From Bacteroidota bacterium (GTDB taxonomy: Bacteria; Bacteroidota; Bacteroidia; NORP154), in NCBI GenBank assembly GCA_022572355.1, contig JACZWC010000033.1, positions 1 through 49,128 on the forward strand: 49,128 nt of DNA. Reading direction: 5' to 3'. The notes under the pieces were generated by a model. That model was not told where the DNA came from. It ran no database searches and worked only from the letters and a program-made list of their open reading frames with translations. Each line of letters begins with the position of its first letter. Positions within the stretch are counted from its first letter, which is position 1. Both the position numbers and the translations under genes were made by a program. Shown piece by piece: positions 10,230 through 18,835 of the stretch.

Positions 10230-12746
10230 TTAATAGCTCCAGCTATTCGTCCAACTGTTGAAGAAGTCGAAGCCGATTTTAATCTCGCCCTTTATATCGG
10301 ACTGGTTACTATCTGAAATGGCGTAGTACATGCCTACTTTCATCACTTGTCTCCTGATGCGGAATGGCCACTCCAGGCCAAAAAATATTTCCGCATGCTG
10401 AAAATCATTTTTCTCCATTAGCAATATGCCTACACCGGCCGCGAGCTGCAAACCGGTTTTTTTGATGAGAGGAATCTTGTTCAAGAGTGTGCCATTAAAG
10501 TTGTGTAAATAGTTCAGCATTAAGTAAGGGCCGTTGGTTGAGATGGCCGAAAATCCAGGCCTTAGCAACTGAAAGCTCTTGAGTGGATTGCTAAATAAAT
10601 ACATATCGCTGCGCCTGAAATATTTGTAATCTGTTAATTGTAAATTCTTATTGGTTAAATAACCTCCAACCATCGCCCGTACTTTGCTCACTCCAATGGT
10701 ACCAACCTTGATGTCATCCTTGAACTTGATTTCCATAAAGTCGTAATCAGCGACACTGCCGAAGAATCCTGGAATTCCTTTCTTATACCAAAGCGTAATT
10801 GTTGGCCATTTGCTGGGTAAGTTGATCTTTTTGTATGGTTCCGTCATGTATTTCTGACCAATAGTGTAACGGATTTTGATGTCAATAAGTAATTCTTCGA
10901 AGGCGTCGAATTCTTGTGGTTGGTTAAATTCGCCAAAAAGTGTGTCACTCCAGCTGGTCAGCTCAATTCCGGTAATTGGTCTTTTCTCAACATACTCCAC
11001 CGTGAAATCTATGAAGAGGCCGTTAATAAATTCCATATCATGGCCAAGTGAATAGCCGATTTCCTGGATATAATTGCCTCTGCTAAAAATGGCCTCAATA
11101 CTCTCATACTCATTGAGCATCGTGTAAGAGTTTTTGTAATCCGCATGTATACTACCGAATTTTTTAGGTAGGTAGAGTACATCAAATCCTAAACTGCCTT
11201 TTAAGTCATTATTCTTAAATCCATAATTGAGCAACCAATCCATCTCTACCTGGTAGGCTTTGCTAAATTCTTTGGTGATTAATCCACCTGGTGCGTGCCT
11301 GTAACCTCCCACGCCAAAAATGTACATCTGCTGGATCAGTGGATCAAAATAAATAGTTCTCTTTTTAAAACTGTTGTGCCATCCGAATCCATTAAGAACA
11401 TAATCCCAGATGTTATTACGATTATAAATGCTGTCGTCTTTCATCATGAATTCGGCCGTTTTATGATAAGCATCGATACTATCTTGTCGCCGGATGAATT
11501 GCATTTCATCATCTTTTAGGGTAATGGGACGAATGACTTTCCAGTAACTGCTGTCCACGTCGGGAGCTGTATCGGTGACAGTGCGTAGCTCATTGTGAAA
11601 GAATTTCTTCTCGAAGGTTGGATTCAATTCATAGTCAGAATACATAATTAATGTGTTACCCAGAATATGCATCTTTCCCTCCTTGGCATCATAAAAGAAC
11701 TCCTCACGGCTCAACAGCCATGTGCTGTCTTCAACCAGATCGTAATCCTGCAAGATCCTGAAGTAATTGAAATGATAGAGCTCTCTTTTATCCGGTTCCA
11801 AGTCCACTGCCTTGATATTCCACCAATCGTCCACGATATAGATGTAACCTTTGAACAGGGCGGCATCTGTTCGCCTGGGAATTACTTCGATCTTGTTGAT
11901 CCACCTTCCGTCCTGCATAAATGATTCCTCAAATCTGAATTTGTAGCTCAACATGGCCAATTTGCTAAGCGGTGACACAAAGGGAACGGGGCCCAAGCTC
12001 GGCAGATACAGGTTGTTTTTATAAAAATTAAAAGTCGCTTCCGATAAATTGATCTTGAACAAATTCTTGTTCACAGATTCCCTGGGGTAGGGGTCATCTT
12101 CGGTATCAAAGGTTATATTAACTGTTACCGTTGCGTTGTAGCTGTCGCTTATGTCCTTGACTGCAGTTTTTATCTCTTTCCATTTGTTGGGTGATTTAAA
12201 GTGAGAGGTTCCATAGCTCTCGTGAAAGTTCATATTCTCTTTGGTAAGCACATTGGGTAATGTATCACGCTCCTTGAAGCTCATGGTGTCGTGTGTCATG
12301 AATTCCTTTTCGAGACTCGCTTTGATATAAGTCGAGCAGCTAAATGCATCGACTGGTTTTCTGTATTTGTGCCGATTCTCGATTGCCTTTCTTATTATCG
12401 GGTAAGCTGGGTCTTCCTTGTCGGCAGAAATTTGAACCATATCAAGTTCTGTAAGCTCTTCGAATAGCGTAACGTTCAGTCTTTTGTTCGTGTACCCAAT
12501 AATGATAGGCACTGTTTTCTTCTTATATCCTACAGATTGGAAAACGATGTTGTATTCACCTGGCTTCAATTGTAGATAGTACTGGCCTTTCAGATTGGTC
12601 GCAACACCATAGGTTGTGTTTTGCACGAATATGCTCACATATGGGATCGCCTTTCCCAATGAGTCGCGCACCACACCTGTAAGCTGATAGGCCATCAATG
12701 AAAATGGCAGCAGCAAAAGTGTGACGGTAAAAGCAAACAGTTTCAT
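10230..12746 (-). CDS. DUF5686 / carboxypeptidase-regulatory-like outer-membrane protein
   Basis: The product is 838 residues from the ATG at 12746; the in-frame GTG five codons upstream lacks support because the signal peptide begins MKLFAF. After the signal peptide (about 20 residues) comes a carboxypeptidase-regulatory-like beta-sandwich, about 20-100, with GVVRDSLGKAIPYVSIFV and a VGYKKK turn. A large region rich in alternating aromatic beta-strands follows and ends NSWTNSWSY, typical of an outer-membrane barrel. The layout matches the Bacteroidota DUF5686 family, whose function is not established. It is transcribed convergently with the PorP/SprF operon and stands alone on its strand. 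Confidence 0.88.
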   Translation of the reverse strand: MKLFAFTVTLLLLPFSLMAYQLTGVVRDSLGKAIPYVSIFVQNTTYGVATNLKGQYYLQLKPGEYNIVFQSVGYKKKTVPIIIGYTNKRLNVTLFEELTELDMVQISADKEDPAYPIIRKAIENRHKYRKPVDAFSCSTYIKASLEKEFMTHDTMSFKERDTLPNVLTKENMNFHESYGTSHFKSPNKWKEIKTAVKDISDSYNATVTVNITFDTEDDPYPRESVNKNLFKINLSEATFNFYKNNLYLPSLGPVPFVSPLSKLAMLSYKFRFEESFMQDGRWINKIEVIPRRTDAALFKGYIYIVDDWWNIKAVDLEPDKRELYHFNYFRILQDYDLVEDSTWLLSREEFFYDAKEGKMHILGNTLIMYSDYELNPTFEKKFFHNELRTVTDTAPDVDSSYWKVIRPITLKDDEMQFIRRQDSIDAYHKTAEFMMKDDSIYNRNNIWDYVLNGFGWHNSFKKRTIYFDPLIQQMYIFGVGGYRHAPGGLITKEFSKAYQVEMDWLLNYGFKNNDLKGSLGFDVLYLPKKFGSIHADYKNSYTMLNEYESIEAIFSRGNYIQEIGYSLGHDMEFINGLFIDFTVEYVEKRPITGIELTSWSDTLFGEFNQPQEFDAFEELLIDIKIRYTIGQKYMTEPYKKINLPSKWPTITLWYKKGIPGFFGSVADYDFMEIKFKDDIKVGTIGVSKVRAMVGGYLTNKNLQLTDYKYFRRSDMYLFSNPLKSFQLLRPGFSAISTNGPYLMLNYLHNFNGTLLNKIPLIKKTGLQLAAGVGILLMEKNDFQHAEIFFGLEWPFRIRRQVMKVGMYYAISDSNQSDIKGEIKIGFDFFNSWTNSWSY

Positions 12747-12811
12747 ATGCCGAAGACGCACTTGATGGATAAATTCTTAATTTCATAGAGCCCATACCTA
12801 TCAGGAACGGG

Positions 12812-12819
12812 TATATTTG
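12812..12819 (+). promoter_or_regulatory. Bacteroidota -7 element (TATATTTG) upstream of the DoxX-like gene
   Basis: TATATTTG matches TAnnTTTG and lies 45 nt before the ATG at 12865. No TTG was found at the expected upstream spacing, so support is partial. Confidence 0.4.
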
Positions 12820-12840
12820 ACGGTGTTTTTTAACAAGGTG

Positions 12841-12848
12841 CAAAGTTA
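12841..12848 (-). promoter_or_regulatory. Bacteroidota -7 element (TAACTTTG on minus strand) for the DUF5686 gene
   Basis: CAAAGTTA on the plus strand reads TAACTTTG on the minus strand and is followed by CACC, as in many Bacteroidota promoters. It lies about 95 nt upstream of the DUF5686 ATG. No -33 TTG at ideal spacing was found. Confidence 0.45.
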
Positions 12849-12864
12849 CGCTATCTAGTCAAGC

Positions 12865-13212
12865 ATGGAAATAAGTTTGTATATAATGTCAGTGTTGTAT
12901 ATCCTGGCTGGAGTGATGCATTTTGTGGCGCCAAAGTTCTATTTGAGGATTATGCCAAGGTACATTCCATATCATAATGCGTTGGTTGTAATAAGTGGCG
13001 TTGTTGAGATAATATTGGGAATATTGCTGCTTTTTCCAGCTTACAGAACACTGGCAGCTTGGGGTATCATCGCTTTGCTGATCGCGATATTTCCGGCAAA
13101 TATAAATCACCTCACTTCTGCCAAGCCCGGGAAGGGGCCACCGCTATGGTTACTATACATGAGGCTTCCGATCCAGGGAGTGTTGATTTGGTGGGCTTAT
13201 CTTTTTACATAA
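12865..13212 (+). CDS. Small DoxX-like integral membrane protein
   Basis: The 115-residue product is almost wholly hydrophobic, with four predicted membrane segments at about 5-22, 40-58, 62-80 and 95-114. The motifs YILAGVMHFVAP, a mid-protein GVVEIILGILLLFP and the loop FPANINHL match small DoxX/DoxD-like membrane proteins of Bacteroidota. The precise function of these proteins is unclear. It is a single gene, divergent from the DUF5686 gene and convergent with the coiled-coil protein gene, with a palindromic repeat just past its stop. Confidence 0.8.
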   Translation: MEISLYIMSVLYILAGVMHFVAPKFYLRIMPRYIPYHNALVVISGVVEIILGILLLFPAYRTLAAWGIIALLIAIFPANINHLTSAKPGKGPPLWLLYMRLPIQGVLIWWAYLFT

Positions 13213-13250
13213 CACTAAGGACACTGAGCGGAGCCGAAGTGTCCGTTATG
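13208..13250. repeat. Palindromic intergenic element, possible bidirectional terminator
   Basis: GGACACT (13219-13225) and AGTGTCC (13238-13244) are perfect inverted repeats around a GC-rich loop. The outer flanks CATAA (13208-13212) and TTATG (13246-13250) also pair. It fills the 44-bp gap between two convergent genes. It resembles dispersed REP-like elements seen between Bacteroidota genes (from memory). Confidence 0.6.
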
Positions 13251-13256
13251 AGTAAG

Positions 13257-13931
13257 TTACTTCAACCTCATATTCTTCTTCAGCCTCTGCTCAAAGAAAG
13301 AGTGTAGAGGGAAGATCAATCCGGCAAGGACAGCGTTAAAGCCCAGTTTTATAGCCGGAGCGCCAGAGCTCATCTCTTCAATATAAGGATCTAGCAGTAC
13401 CAGTGTGAATTCGAAGAATAACAAAAATGCAAAGAACACGATGCCTTCAGCCAATCTAATGGGCAGAGAGAACCTTCCCACCATAAATACGCCTATGAAG
13501 AGCAGTACAATAAATATCAATATACCTGAATATTGCAGGTTGTCTCTTCTGGATTCACGGTCTCTTTTAATTTTTGCCGCTGCTTCTTTCGCTCTTTTTT
13601 CCTCTTCAATTTTTCGCTCCATCTCAAATTTGGCCTCGAGCTTACCAATTTCCTTGCTCTTGTCCTCGTCAAACAAGCTGTCTTTTAATCGAGCATAGAG
13701 CAGTTGGTATTCATATGCTTTCTCATATTCTTCTTTGGCAGAGAGTGAGTCTATTAATTCAAGGTATACGGCCTTCCGTTCTTGCATCGATTCTATTTTC
13801 TCTGCCAATACCGATTCATTTTCCAGGGAATCAGCGTATGTGCTGTCTTGCGAATAGCCTGGCGTGGATAACAGGCTTACACTAAACAAAAGAGATAGTG
13901 CAATATTTGTAACTCTTGATATCATATTCAT
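13257..13931 (-). CDS. Membrane protein with TPR-linker-like coiled coil
   Basis: The product is 224 residues from the ATG at 13931; the upstream TTG is less likely, and an ATG two codons further in (13925) is also possible. A signal peptide ends GYSQ. The helical region at about 30-95 contains YARLKDSLFDEDKSKEI, which strongly resembles the last TPR helix and linker of Bacteroidota TPR sensor kinases and cyclases. A charged coiled coil (KLEAKFEMERKIEEEKR) follows, then about three membrane segments (about 135-215). No kinase, cyclase or DNA-binding domain follows, so it looks like the sensory half of such a protein with a membrane domain instead. It lies 18 nt after the repeat-protein gene and probably shares its transcript. 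Confidence 0.7.
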   Translation of the reverse strand: MNMISRVTNIALSLLFSVSLLSTPGYSQDSTYADSLENESVLAEKIESMQERKAVYLELIDSLSAKEEYEKAYEYQLLYARLKDSLFDEDKSKEIGKLEAKFEMERKIEEEKRAKEAAAKIKRDRESRRDNLQYSGILIFIVLLFIGVFMVGRFSLPIRLAEGIVFFAFLLFFEFTLVLLDPYIEEMSSGAPAIKLGFNAVLAGLIFPLHSFFEQRLKKNMRLK

Positions 13932-13949
13932 GTGCAATTTAACAAATTA

Positions 13950-14609
13950 TTATCGTGCTGCAATTCCAACACCGCCATATCCTTCGTCTATCTTCGTGCC
14001 ATTTTTAAATACTTTGCCTTCCGTAGTCAATAAATACCAGTCTCCGTGTGCCGCGGCTATATCTTTAGCACCATAACCTTCATCCACCATATTACCGTTT
14101 TTAAATACCTTTCCTGACTCGGTTAATAAGTACCAATCAGCCCCGTCTGCCGCAATTGCCACGCCAGAGTAATCGTCATCTATCTTATTTCCATTCTTGA
14201 ATACTTTTCCGGCTTTGGTAAGTACATACCAATCATCTCCCGATGCAGCAATATCCTGAGATCCATAGTCTTCGTCTATCTTGGTGCCGTTCTTAAACAC
14301 TCTTCCGGCTTCTGTCAATAAATACCAATCAGATTCAGCGGCAGCGATGGCAACTCCAGTATATCCTTCATCGATTTTAGTTCCATTCTTGAAAACCTTT
14401 CCGGCTTTGGTCAGTACATACCAATCATTGCCACTGGCTGCTATATCCAAAGCGCCATAACCTTCATCTATCTTGGTTCCATTTTCAAAGACTTTGCCCG
14501 CTTCAGTGAGTACGTACCAGGTAGAACCACCCACCGGCGGACTGATCATCCCAAATGAAATGAACATCATCGTACAAACGGCAAATATCAAAACTGTCCT
14601 GCGTACCAT
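13950..14609 (-). CDS. Secreted protein made of six 32-residue WY(V/L)LT repeats
   Basis: The product is 219 residues from the ATG at 14609 (a GTG lies two codons upstream). A signal peptide of about 25 residues is followed by six near-identical units. Each runs W-Y-(V/L)-L-T-x-x-G-(K/R)-V-F-x-N-G, then a (K/M)-(I/V)-D-(E/D) turn and a closing (D/A/G)IAA strand. The first five units are 32 residues and the last is 29, ending the protein. Odd and even units differ at the end (xxDIAA against GVxIAA), so the array looks like three copies of a 64-residue pair. A small closed beta-propeller is a plausible fold. No sorting domain or catalytic motif is visible; function unknown. Confidence 0.85.
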   Translation of the reverse strand: MVRRTVLIFAVCTMMFISFGMISPPVGGSTWYVLTEAGKVFENGTKIDEGYGALDIAASGNDWYVLTKAGKVFKNGTKIDEGYTGVAIAAAESDWYLLTEAGRVFKNGTKIDEDYGSQDIAASGDDWYVLTKAGKVFKNGNKIDDDYSGVAIAADGADWYLLTESGKVFKNGNMVDEGYGAKDIAAAHGDWYLLTTEGKVFKNGTKIDEGYGGVGIAAR

Positions 14610-14871
14610 ATTCACATCAAAAGGAGTTTCCTAAATTATGTATTTTCTGTTGGTTAATTCAACTTTGGTAAATATCATGCCAATATTTTGAAGCGGTACA
14701 ATTCAGGATTCGCCGCAAGATTCTTGTATGCTAATTAAATCGCTGCTCGTGATGTGTAAATAGTGTGCACTGCTCATCATCACACCATTTCCATTCATCC
14801 ACACAAAATACTCATCAATCTAATTTGTTGGATTCCTGCTACCGAAACACCGAATTATTAGTTTGGAGTAT

Positions 14872-14879
14872 TATCTTTG
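14872..14879 (+). promoter_or_regulatory. Bacteroidota promoter -7 element (TATCTTTG) for the M49 peptidase gene
   Basis: TATCTTTG followed by CACGCC matches the common TAnnTTTGC start region and lies 29 nt before the ATG at 14909. The 299-bp gap from 14610 holds this element; I see no other gene or repeat in it. Confidence 0.55.
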
Positions 14880-14908
14880 CACGCCGAAACGAAAAAGGAA
14901 CAACTAAA

Positions 14909-16987
14909 ATGAAATATTCAATATTACTTATCAGTGCATTGATGGTATTTACAACATCATGTACTACTACCGATTCAGAAGAGGGAAGTGCGACAGATGC
15001 AGACTCTACAGCTACCGTGGAAGATGATTTCAAATACCTGGCAGAAAGATTCGCTGATGTTAAGATTTTAAGATACAAGATCCCGGGTTTTGAAGAATTA
15101 GACCTGAAAAAAAAGAAACTGTTGTATTATCTGTATCAGGCAGCTCACTCAGGGAGAGACATGATCTACGATCAGAATTATAAACACAACCTCTATATAA
15201 AAAGGACGTTGGAGGCCATTGTCATCAGCTATTCTGGTGATAAGACAACCGAAGACTATGGAAAGTATTCTGATTTTACCAAGAGGGTGTGGTTCTCCAA
15301 TGGTATACATCACCATTACTCATCATCTAAAATAGAGCCTGAATTTTCTAAAGAGTATTTCGCGGAATTGGTAAATGGTTCAGATGCAAGGCTTCTACCA
15401 GTTCAAGAGGGCGAATCAGTTGAGGTTCTAATACAAACTATTTCAGGAATTCTTTTTGATCCGGAACGAGATCCTAAGAGAGTTAACAAGAGCCAAGACG
15501 CGGATCCGGTGGCGAATTCGGCCAACAATTATTATGAAAATGTAACTCAAAAAGAGGTTGAGGACTTTTACAGTAAGATGATCGACAAAAAAGAGAAGCA
15601 TCCAATTTCTTACGGGTTGAATTCCAAGCTCATTAAAACAGATGATGGAATTGAAGAGCGAGTGTGGAAAGTAGGAGGGATGTACTCTGCTGCTATTACG
15701 GAAATCGTATCGTGGCTTAAGAAAGCGAGCAGCGTAACAGAGAATGAAAACCAGAAGAAGGCTATAGATTTGCTAACAACGTACTATGAAACAGGTGATC
15801 TTGCAACATTTGATGCTTATAACATAGCATGGGTGCAGGACACAAGTTCGAGGGTAGATGTGGTCAATGGATTCATCGAAGTATACGGTGACGCAATAGG
15901 ATATCGAGGAGCCTATGAATCTGTGCTATCAATAAAGGACATGGAAGCTTCTAAGCGAATTGCGGCTATCAGTAATGAGGCACAGTGGTTTGAAGATAAT
16001 TCAACCATTATGGATGAGCATAAGAAAGCTGAAGTAGTTGGAATTTCGGCGAAGGTAATTACTGTAGTCACCGAGAGTGGGGATGCCAGCCCGGCAACAC
16101 CTGTTGGTATCAATTTACCAAATGCCAACTGGATACGCTCTGAATACGGATCAAAATCTGTTACTATGGGCAACATAATGGAAGCTTACAATAACTCTAA
16201 GAAAGAAGGAGGGGCCCTGGAAGAATTTGCATTTTCTGAGGAGGAAATTTCGAGAGCTAAGGAATGGGCTTCATTGGCCGGCAATCTGCATATAGATTTG
16301 CATGAGGTGATTGGACATGCATCAGGTGTAATAAATGACGGTGTTGGAACTCCTAAAGAGACGTTGAAAAGTTATGCTTCTACATTGGAGGAGGCAAGAG
16401 CCGATCTCGTTGCGTTGTATTATCTATTGGATCCTAAGATGATTGAATTGGGCGTTATGAAGACGCTGGATGTTGGCAAGACATCATACGACCACTACAT
16501 TAAAAATGGTATGCTGGTTCAACTGGTGAGAATTAAATTAGGAGATGTGCTGGAAGAAGCGCATATGAGAAATCGTCAATTGGTGGCAAAGTGGTCCTAT
16601 GAGCGTGGAGCAGAGGAAAATGTGATAGAGAAGGTGGTGAAAGAGGGAAAGACCTATTACGTTGTTAGAGATTATGAGAAGCTGAGGGTTATCTTTGGAG
16701 AATTGATGAGGGAAATTCAAAGAATCAAGTCGGAGGGAGATTATGAAGCCGGTAAAGCGCTCGTAGAGAACTACGGCGTACAGATTGATCCTGAAATTCA
16801 TAAGGAAATATTGGACAGATTTGAAAAGCTTAATGTGGCGCCTTACGCTGGATTTATCAACCCGGTTCTTAAGGCAATTATGGAAAATGGCGAGATTATC
16901 GATGTTGTTGTAGAGTATCCGGACGACTTCACCGAGCAAATGCTTTACTACGCGAAAAACTATTCATTTCTACCTACCTATAACTGA
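14909..16987 (+). CDS. Peptidase M49 (dipeptidyl-peptidase III-like) lipoprotein
   Basis: The product is 692 residues from the ATG at 14909. An upstream in-frame start at 14765 would put the lipoprotein signal inside the protein. The N-terminus MKYSILLISALMVFTTSC gives a lipobox with Cys18, suggesting an envelope lipoprotein. The zinc motif HEVIGH is at residues 465-470, and the second M49-type motif EEARAD is at 494-499. The first supplies two His ligands and the catalytic Glu, the second the third ligand. M49 enzymes remove dipeptides from peptide N-termini, so the likely role is peptide breakdown. The thiolase gene starts 2 nt after the stop and probably shares its transcript. Confidence 0.9.
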   Translation: MKYSILLISALMVFTTSCTTTDSEEGSATDADSTATVEDDFKYLAERFADVKILRYKIPGFEELDLKKKKLLYYLYQAAHSGRDMIYDQNYKHNLYIKRTLEAIVISYSGDKTTEDYGKYSDFTKRVWFSNGIHHHYSSSKIEPEFSKEYFAELVNGSDARLLPVQEGESVEVLIQTISGILFDPERDPKRVNKSQDADPVANSANNYYENVTQKEVEDFYSKMIDKKEKHPISYGLNSKLIKTDDGIEERVWKVGGMYSAAITEIVSWLKKASSVTENENQKKAIDLLTTYYETGDLATFDAYNIAWVQDTSSRVDVVNGFIEVYGDAIGYRGAYESVLSIKDMEASKRIAAISNEAQWFEDNSTIMDEHKKAEVVGISAKVITVVTESGDASPATPVGINLPNANWIRSEYGSKSVTMGNIMEAYNNSKKEGGALEEFAFSEEEISRAKEWASLAGNLHIDLHEVIGHASGVINDGVGTPKETLKSYASTLEEARADLVALYYLLDPKMIELGVMKTLDVGKTSYDHYIKNGMLVQLVRIKLGDVLEEAHMRNRQLVAKWSYERGAEENVIEKVVKEGKTYYVVRDYEKLRVIFGELMREIQRIKSEGDYEAGKALVENYGVQIDPEIHKEILDRFEKLNVAPYAGFINPVLKAIMENGEIIDVVVEYPDDFTEQMLYYAKNYSFLPTYN

Positions 16988-16989
16988 GA

Positions 16990-18168
16990 ATGAATGAAGT
17001 TGTTATCATATCCGCAGTACGCACACCTATTGGGAGTTTCGGGGGCAGTTTAAGCAGTTTATCGGCAACTGAGTTGGGAGCAGCAGCTATTAAAGCCGCT
17101 GTGGAAAGAGCTGGAATAAAATCCGATCAGATTGATGAAGTTTTTATGGGCAACGTACTGCAGGCAGGAGTAGGGCAGGCACCGGCACGCCAGGCGTCGA
17201 TATTTGCTGGAATTCCGGATACAGTTCCGTGTACCACGGTCAATAAGGTATGTGCTTCTGGAATGAAATCTATCATGTTGGCTGCACAGTCAATTGCATT
17301 GGGCGACAATGAAATTGTCATAGCTGGGGGGATGGAGAGCATGTCAAATGTTCCATATTACTTACCCAAGGCAAGAACCGGTTATAGATTAGGGGATGCC
17401 ATTATTACCGATGGACTTGTATCGGACGGATTGACGGATGTGTACAGTGAGACTCACATGGGAAATGCAGCAGAGCTCTGTGCAAAGGAGAGAAATATCT
17501 CACGTGAGGATCAGGATGCTTTTGCCATTCAATCCTATGAGCGATCCGCTGCAGCTTGGAAGGCAGGAAAGTACGCTGACGAAGTAATACCTGTGGAAGT
17601 TCCCCAACGTAGGGGTGATCCGGTTGTAGTAAGTGAAGATGAGGAGTACAAGAATGTCAAAATGGAAAAGATTACGCAGTTAAAACCGGTTTTTCAAAAG
17701 GAGGGAACTGTTACAGCTGCTAATGCATCTACTATCAATGATGGTGCTGCAGCCTTGGTTCTAACATCAGTAGAAAAGGCATCAGAACTGGGGATAACCC
17801 CACTGGCCAAAATCAGATCCTATGCAGATGCGGCCCATCAGCCTGAGTGGTTTACAACAGCCCCGTCAAAAGCCCTTCCAAAAGCAGTCGAGAAAGCTGG
17901 ACTTTCTCTGGACGATATCGAATACTTTGAATTGAACGAAGCTTTTTCAGTGGTCGGATTGGTCAATTGCCGGGAAATGAATCTCAATAGCGAAAAAGTA
18001 AACGTCAATGGCGGTGCAGTCTCGCTCGGACATCCGCTCGGATGTTCAGGAGCAAGGATTATCGTCACGCTCATCAATGTGTTGAAACAAAACAACGCCA
18101 AATTAGGTGCGGCGGGCATTTGCAACGGTGGTGGCGGTGCCTCAGCAATGGTGATAGAGTCAGTTTAG
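16990..18168 (+). CDS. Acetyl-CoA C-acetyltransferase (thiolase)
   Basis: The 392-residue product is full length for the biosynthetic thiolase family (AtoB/PhaA type). It opens with VVIISAVRTPIGSFGG. The nucleophile Cys88 lies in VCASGMKS, the NEAF motif near residue 316, His348 in GHPLGCSG, and the second catalytic Cys378 in GICNGGGGASA. The reaction is reversible condensation of two acetyl-CoA to acetoacetyl-CoA, feeding fatty-acid or ketone metabolism. It begins 2 nt after the M49 peptidase stop. No beta-oxidation partner gene is next to it, so direction and pathway cannot be read from context. Confidence 0.95.
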   Translation: MNEVVIISAVRTPIGSFGGSLSSLSATELGAAAIKAAVERAGIKSDQIDEVFMGNVLQAGVGQAPARQASIFAGIPDTVPCTTVNKVCASGMKSIMLAAQSIALGDNEIVIAGGMESMSNVPYYLPKARTGYRLGDAIITDGLVSDGLTDVYSETHMGNAAELCAKERNISREDQDAFAIQSYERSAAAWKAGKYADEVIPVEVPQRRGDPVVVSEDEEYKNVKMEKITQLKPVFQKEGTVTAANASTINDGAAALVLTSVEKASELGITPLAKIRSYADAAHQPEWFTTAPSKALPKAVEKAGLSLDDIEYFELNEAFSVVGLVNCREMNLNSEKVNVNGGAVSLGHPLGCSGARIIVTLINVLKQNNAKLGAAGICNGGGGASAMVIESV

Positions 18169-18220
18169 CAAGAGTTAACAAGCAAACTTTTTCTGAAAAA
18201 TTTCGTTAAAAATATACTAG

Positions 18221-18457
18221 ATGCCCAAAATCCTGCAAGTTGATGGATTTAAGTTTTATTTTTGGCCACGTGAAGGTGGTGAACCTCCTCACATTCATGT
18301 TAAAAAAGGAAACGGAAATGCCAAGTTTTGGTTAATTCCTGAAATAAAAGAAAAATATTCTTATGGCTTTACGGTTAGATAAAAAAGAAGGATGAGAAAA
18401 ATTATTGATAATAATATTGAGACTTTAACAACTCGCTGGAATGAATTCTTTAGATAA
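18221..18457 (+). pseudogene. DUF4160 protein interrupted by one in-frame TAA
   Basis: From the ATG at 18221 the frame reads MPKILQVDGFKFYFWPREGG with a PPHIHVKKG motif and AKFWLIPE, the DUF4160 signature. A TAA at 18380-18382 stops it after 53 codons. The same frame then continues, without any indel, through RKIIDNN and TTRWNEFFR to a second stop at 18455-18457, giving the usual length of about 78 residues. One base change (for example GAA or CAA to TAA) explains it. The end overlaps the DUF2442 start at 18441, the normal arrangement for this gene pair. An ATG at 18392 could restart the C-terminal piece. Decay, assembly error or readthrough cannot be separated here. Confidence 0.8.
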
Positions 18458-18776
18458 AATAGAAGATATGCGATCAGATGACCCTTTTGACAGATTGATC
18501 TTCGAAGATGGTTTAAGAGCTGTTGATTTAAGAATTTACAAGAAGCTGGATTTAATGGTCGTTGTTCTAAACAGCGGAAAAGCATTGGAGATTAACTTGT
18601 CAGGCTATCCAACACTCAAAAGAGCGCCGGAAAAAGAATTGAAGAAATGGAAATTGGTATTTGGTGGAGAAGGATTTGAATGGAAAGGTCTCAATTATGA
18701 TTTGAGTCTCAAGGGGTTTTTACAAAAAGCAGCGCTCAAAAGCTTAGAATATCGAGAACATCACATTACTGCCTGA
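18441..18776 (+). CDS. DUF2442 domain protein
   Basis: The 111-residue product contains FEDGLRAVDLRIYKKLDLMVVVLNSG and YPTLKRAPEKELKKW, with a strand-rich C-terminus typical of DUF2442. These proteins are commonly encoded directly after DUF4160 proteins, and the pair is often treated as a toxin-antitoxin-like module; that function is not proven from the sequence. Its ATG overlaps the last 17 nt of the DUF4160 frame, so translation was probably coupled. This gene is intact although its partner is broken. Confidence 0.8.
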   Translation: MNSLDKIEDMRSDDPFDRLIFEDGLRAVDLRIYKKLDLMVVVLNSGKALEINLSGYPTLKRAPEKELKKWKLVFGGEGFEWKGLNYDLSLKGFLQKAALKSLEYREHHITA

Positions 18777-18835
18777 TTAATCCAACCTTCTTTATATCTG
18801 TCCTAAAGAAATAAAATATTATCGCTTAATTCTCT

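Noticed and set aside
12556..12843. Minus-strand frame overlapping the start of the DUF5686 gene
   Set aside because: It overlaps the well-supported DUF5686 coding frame and signal peptide, and its translation shows no family features.
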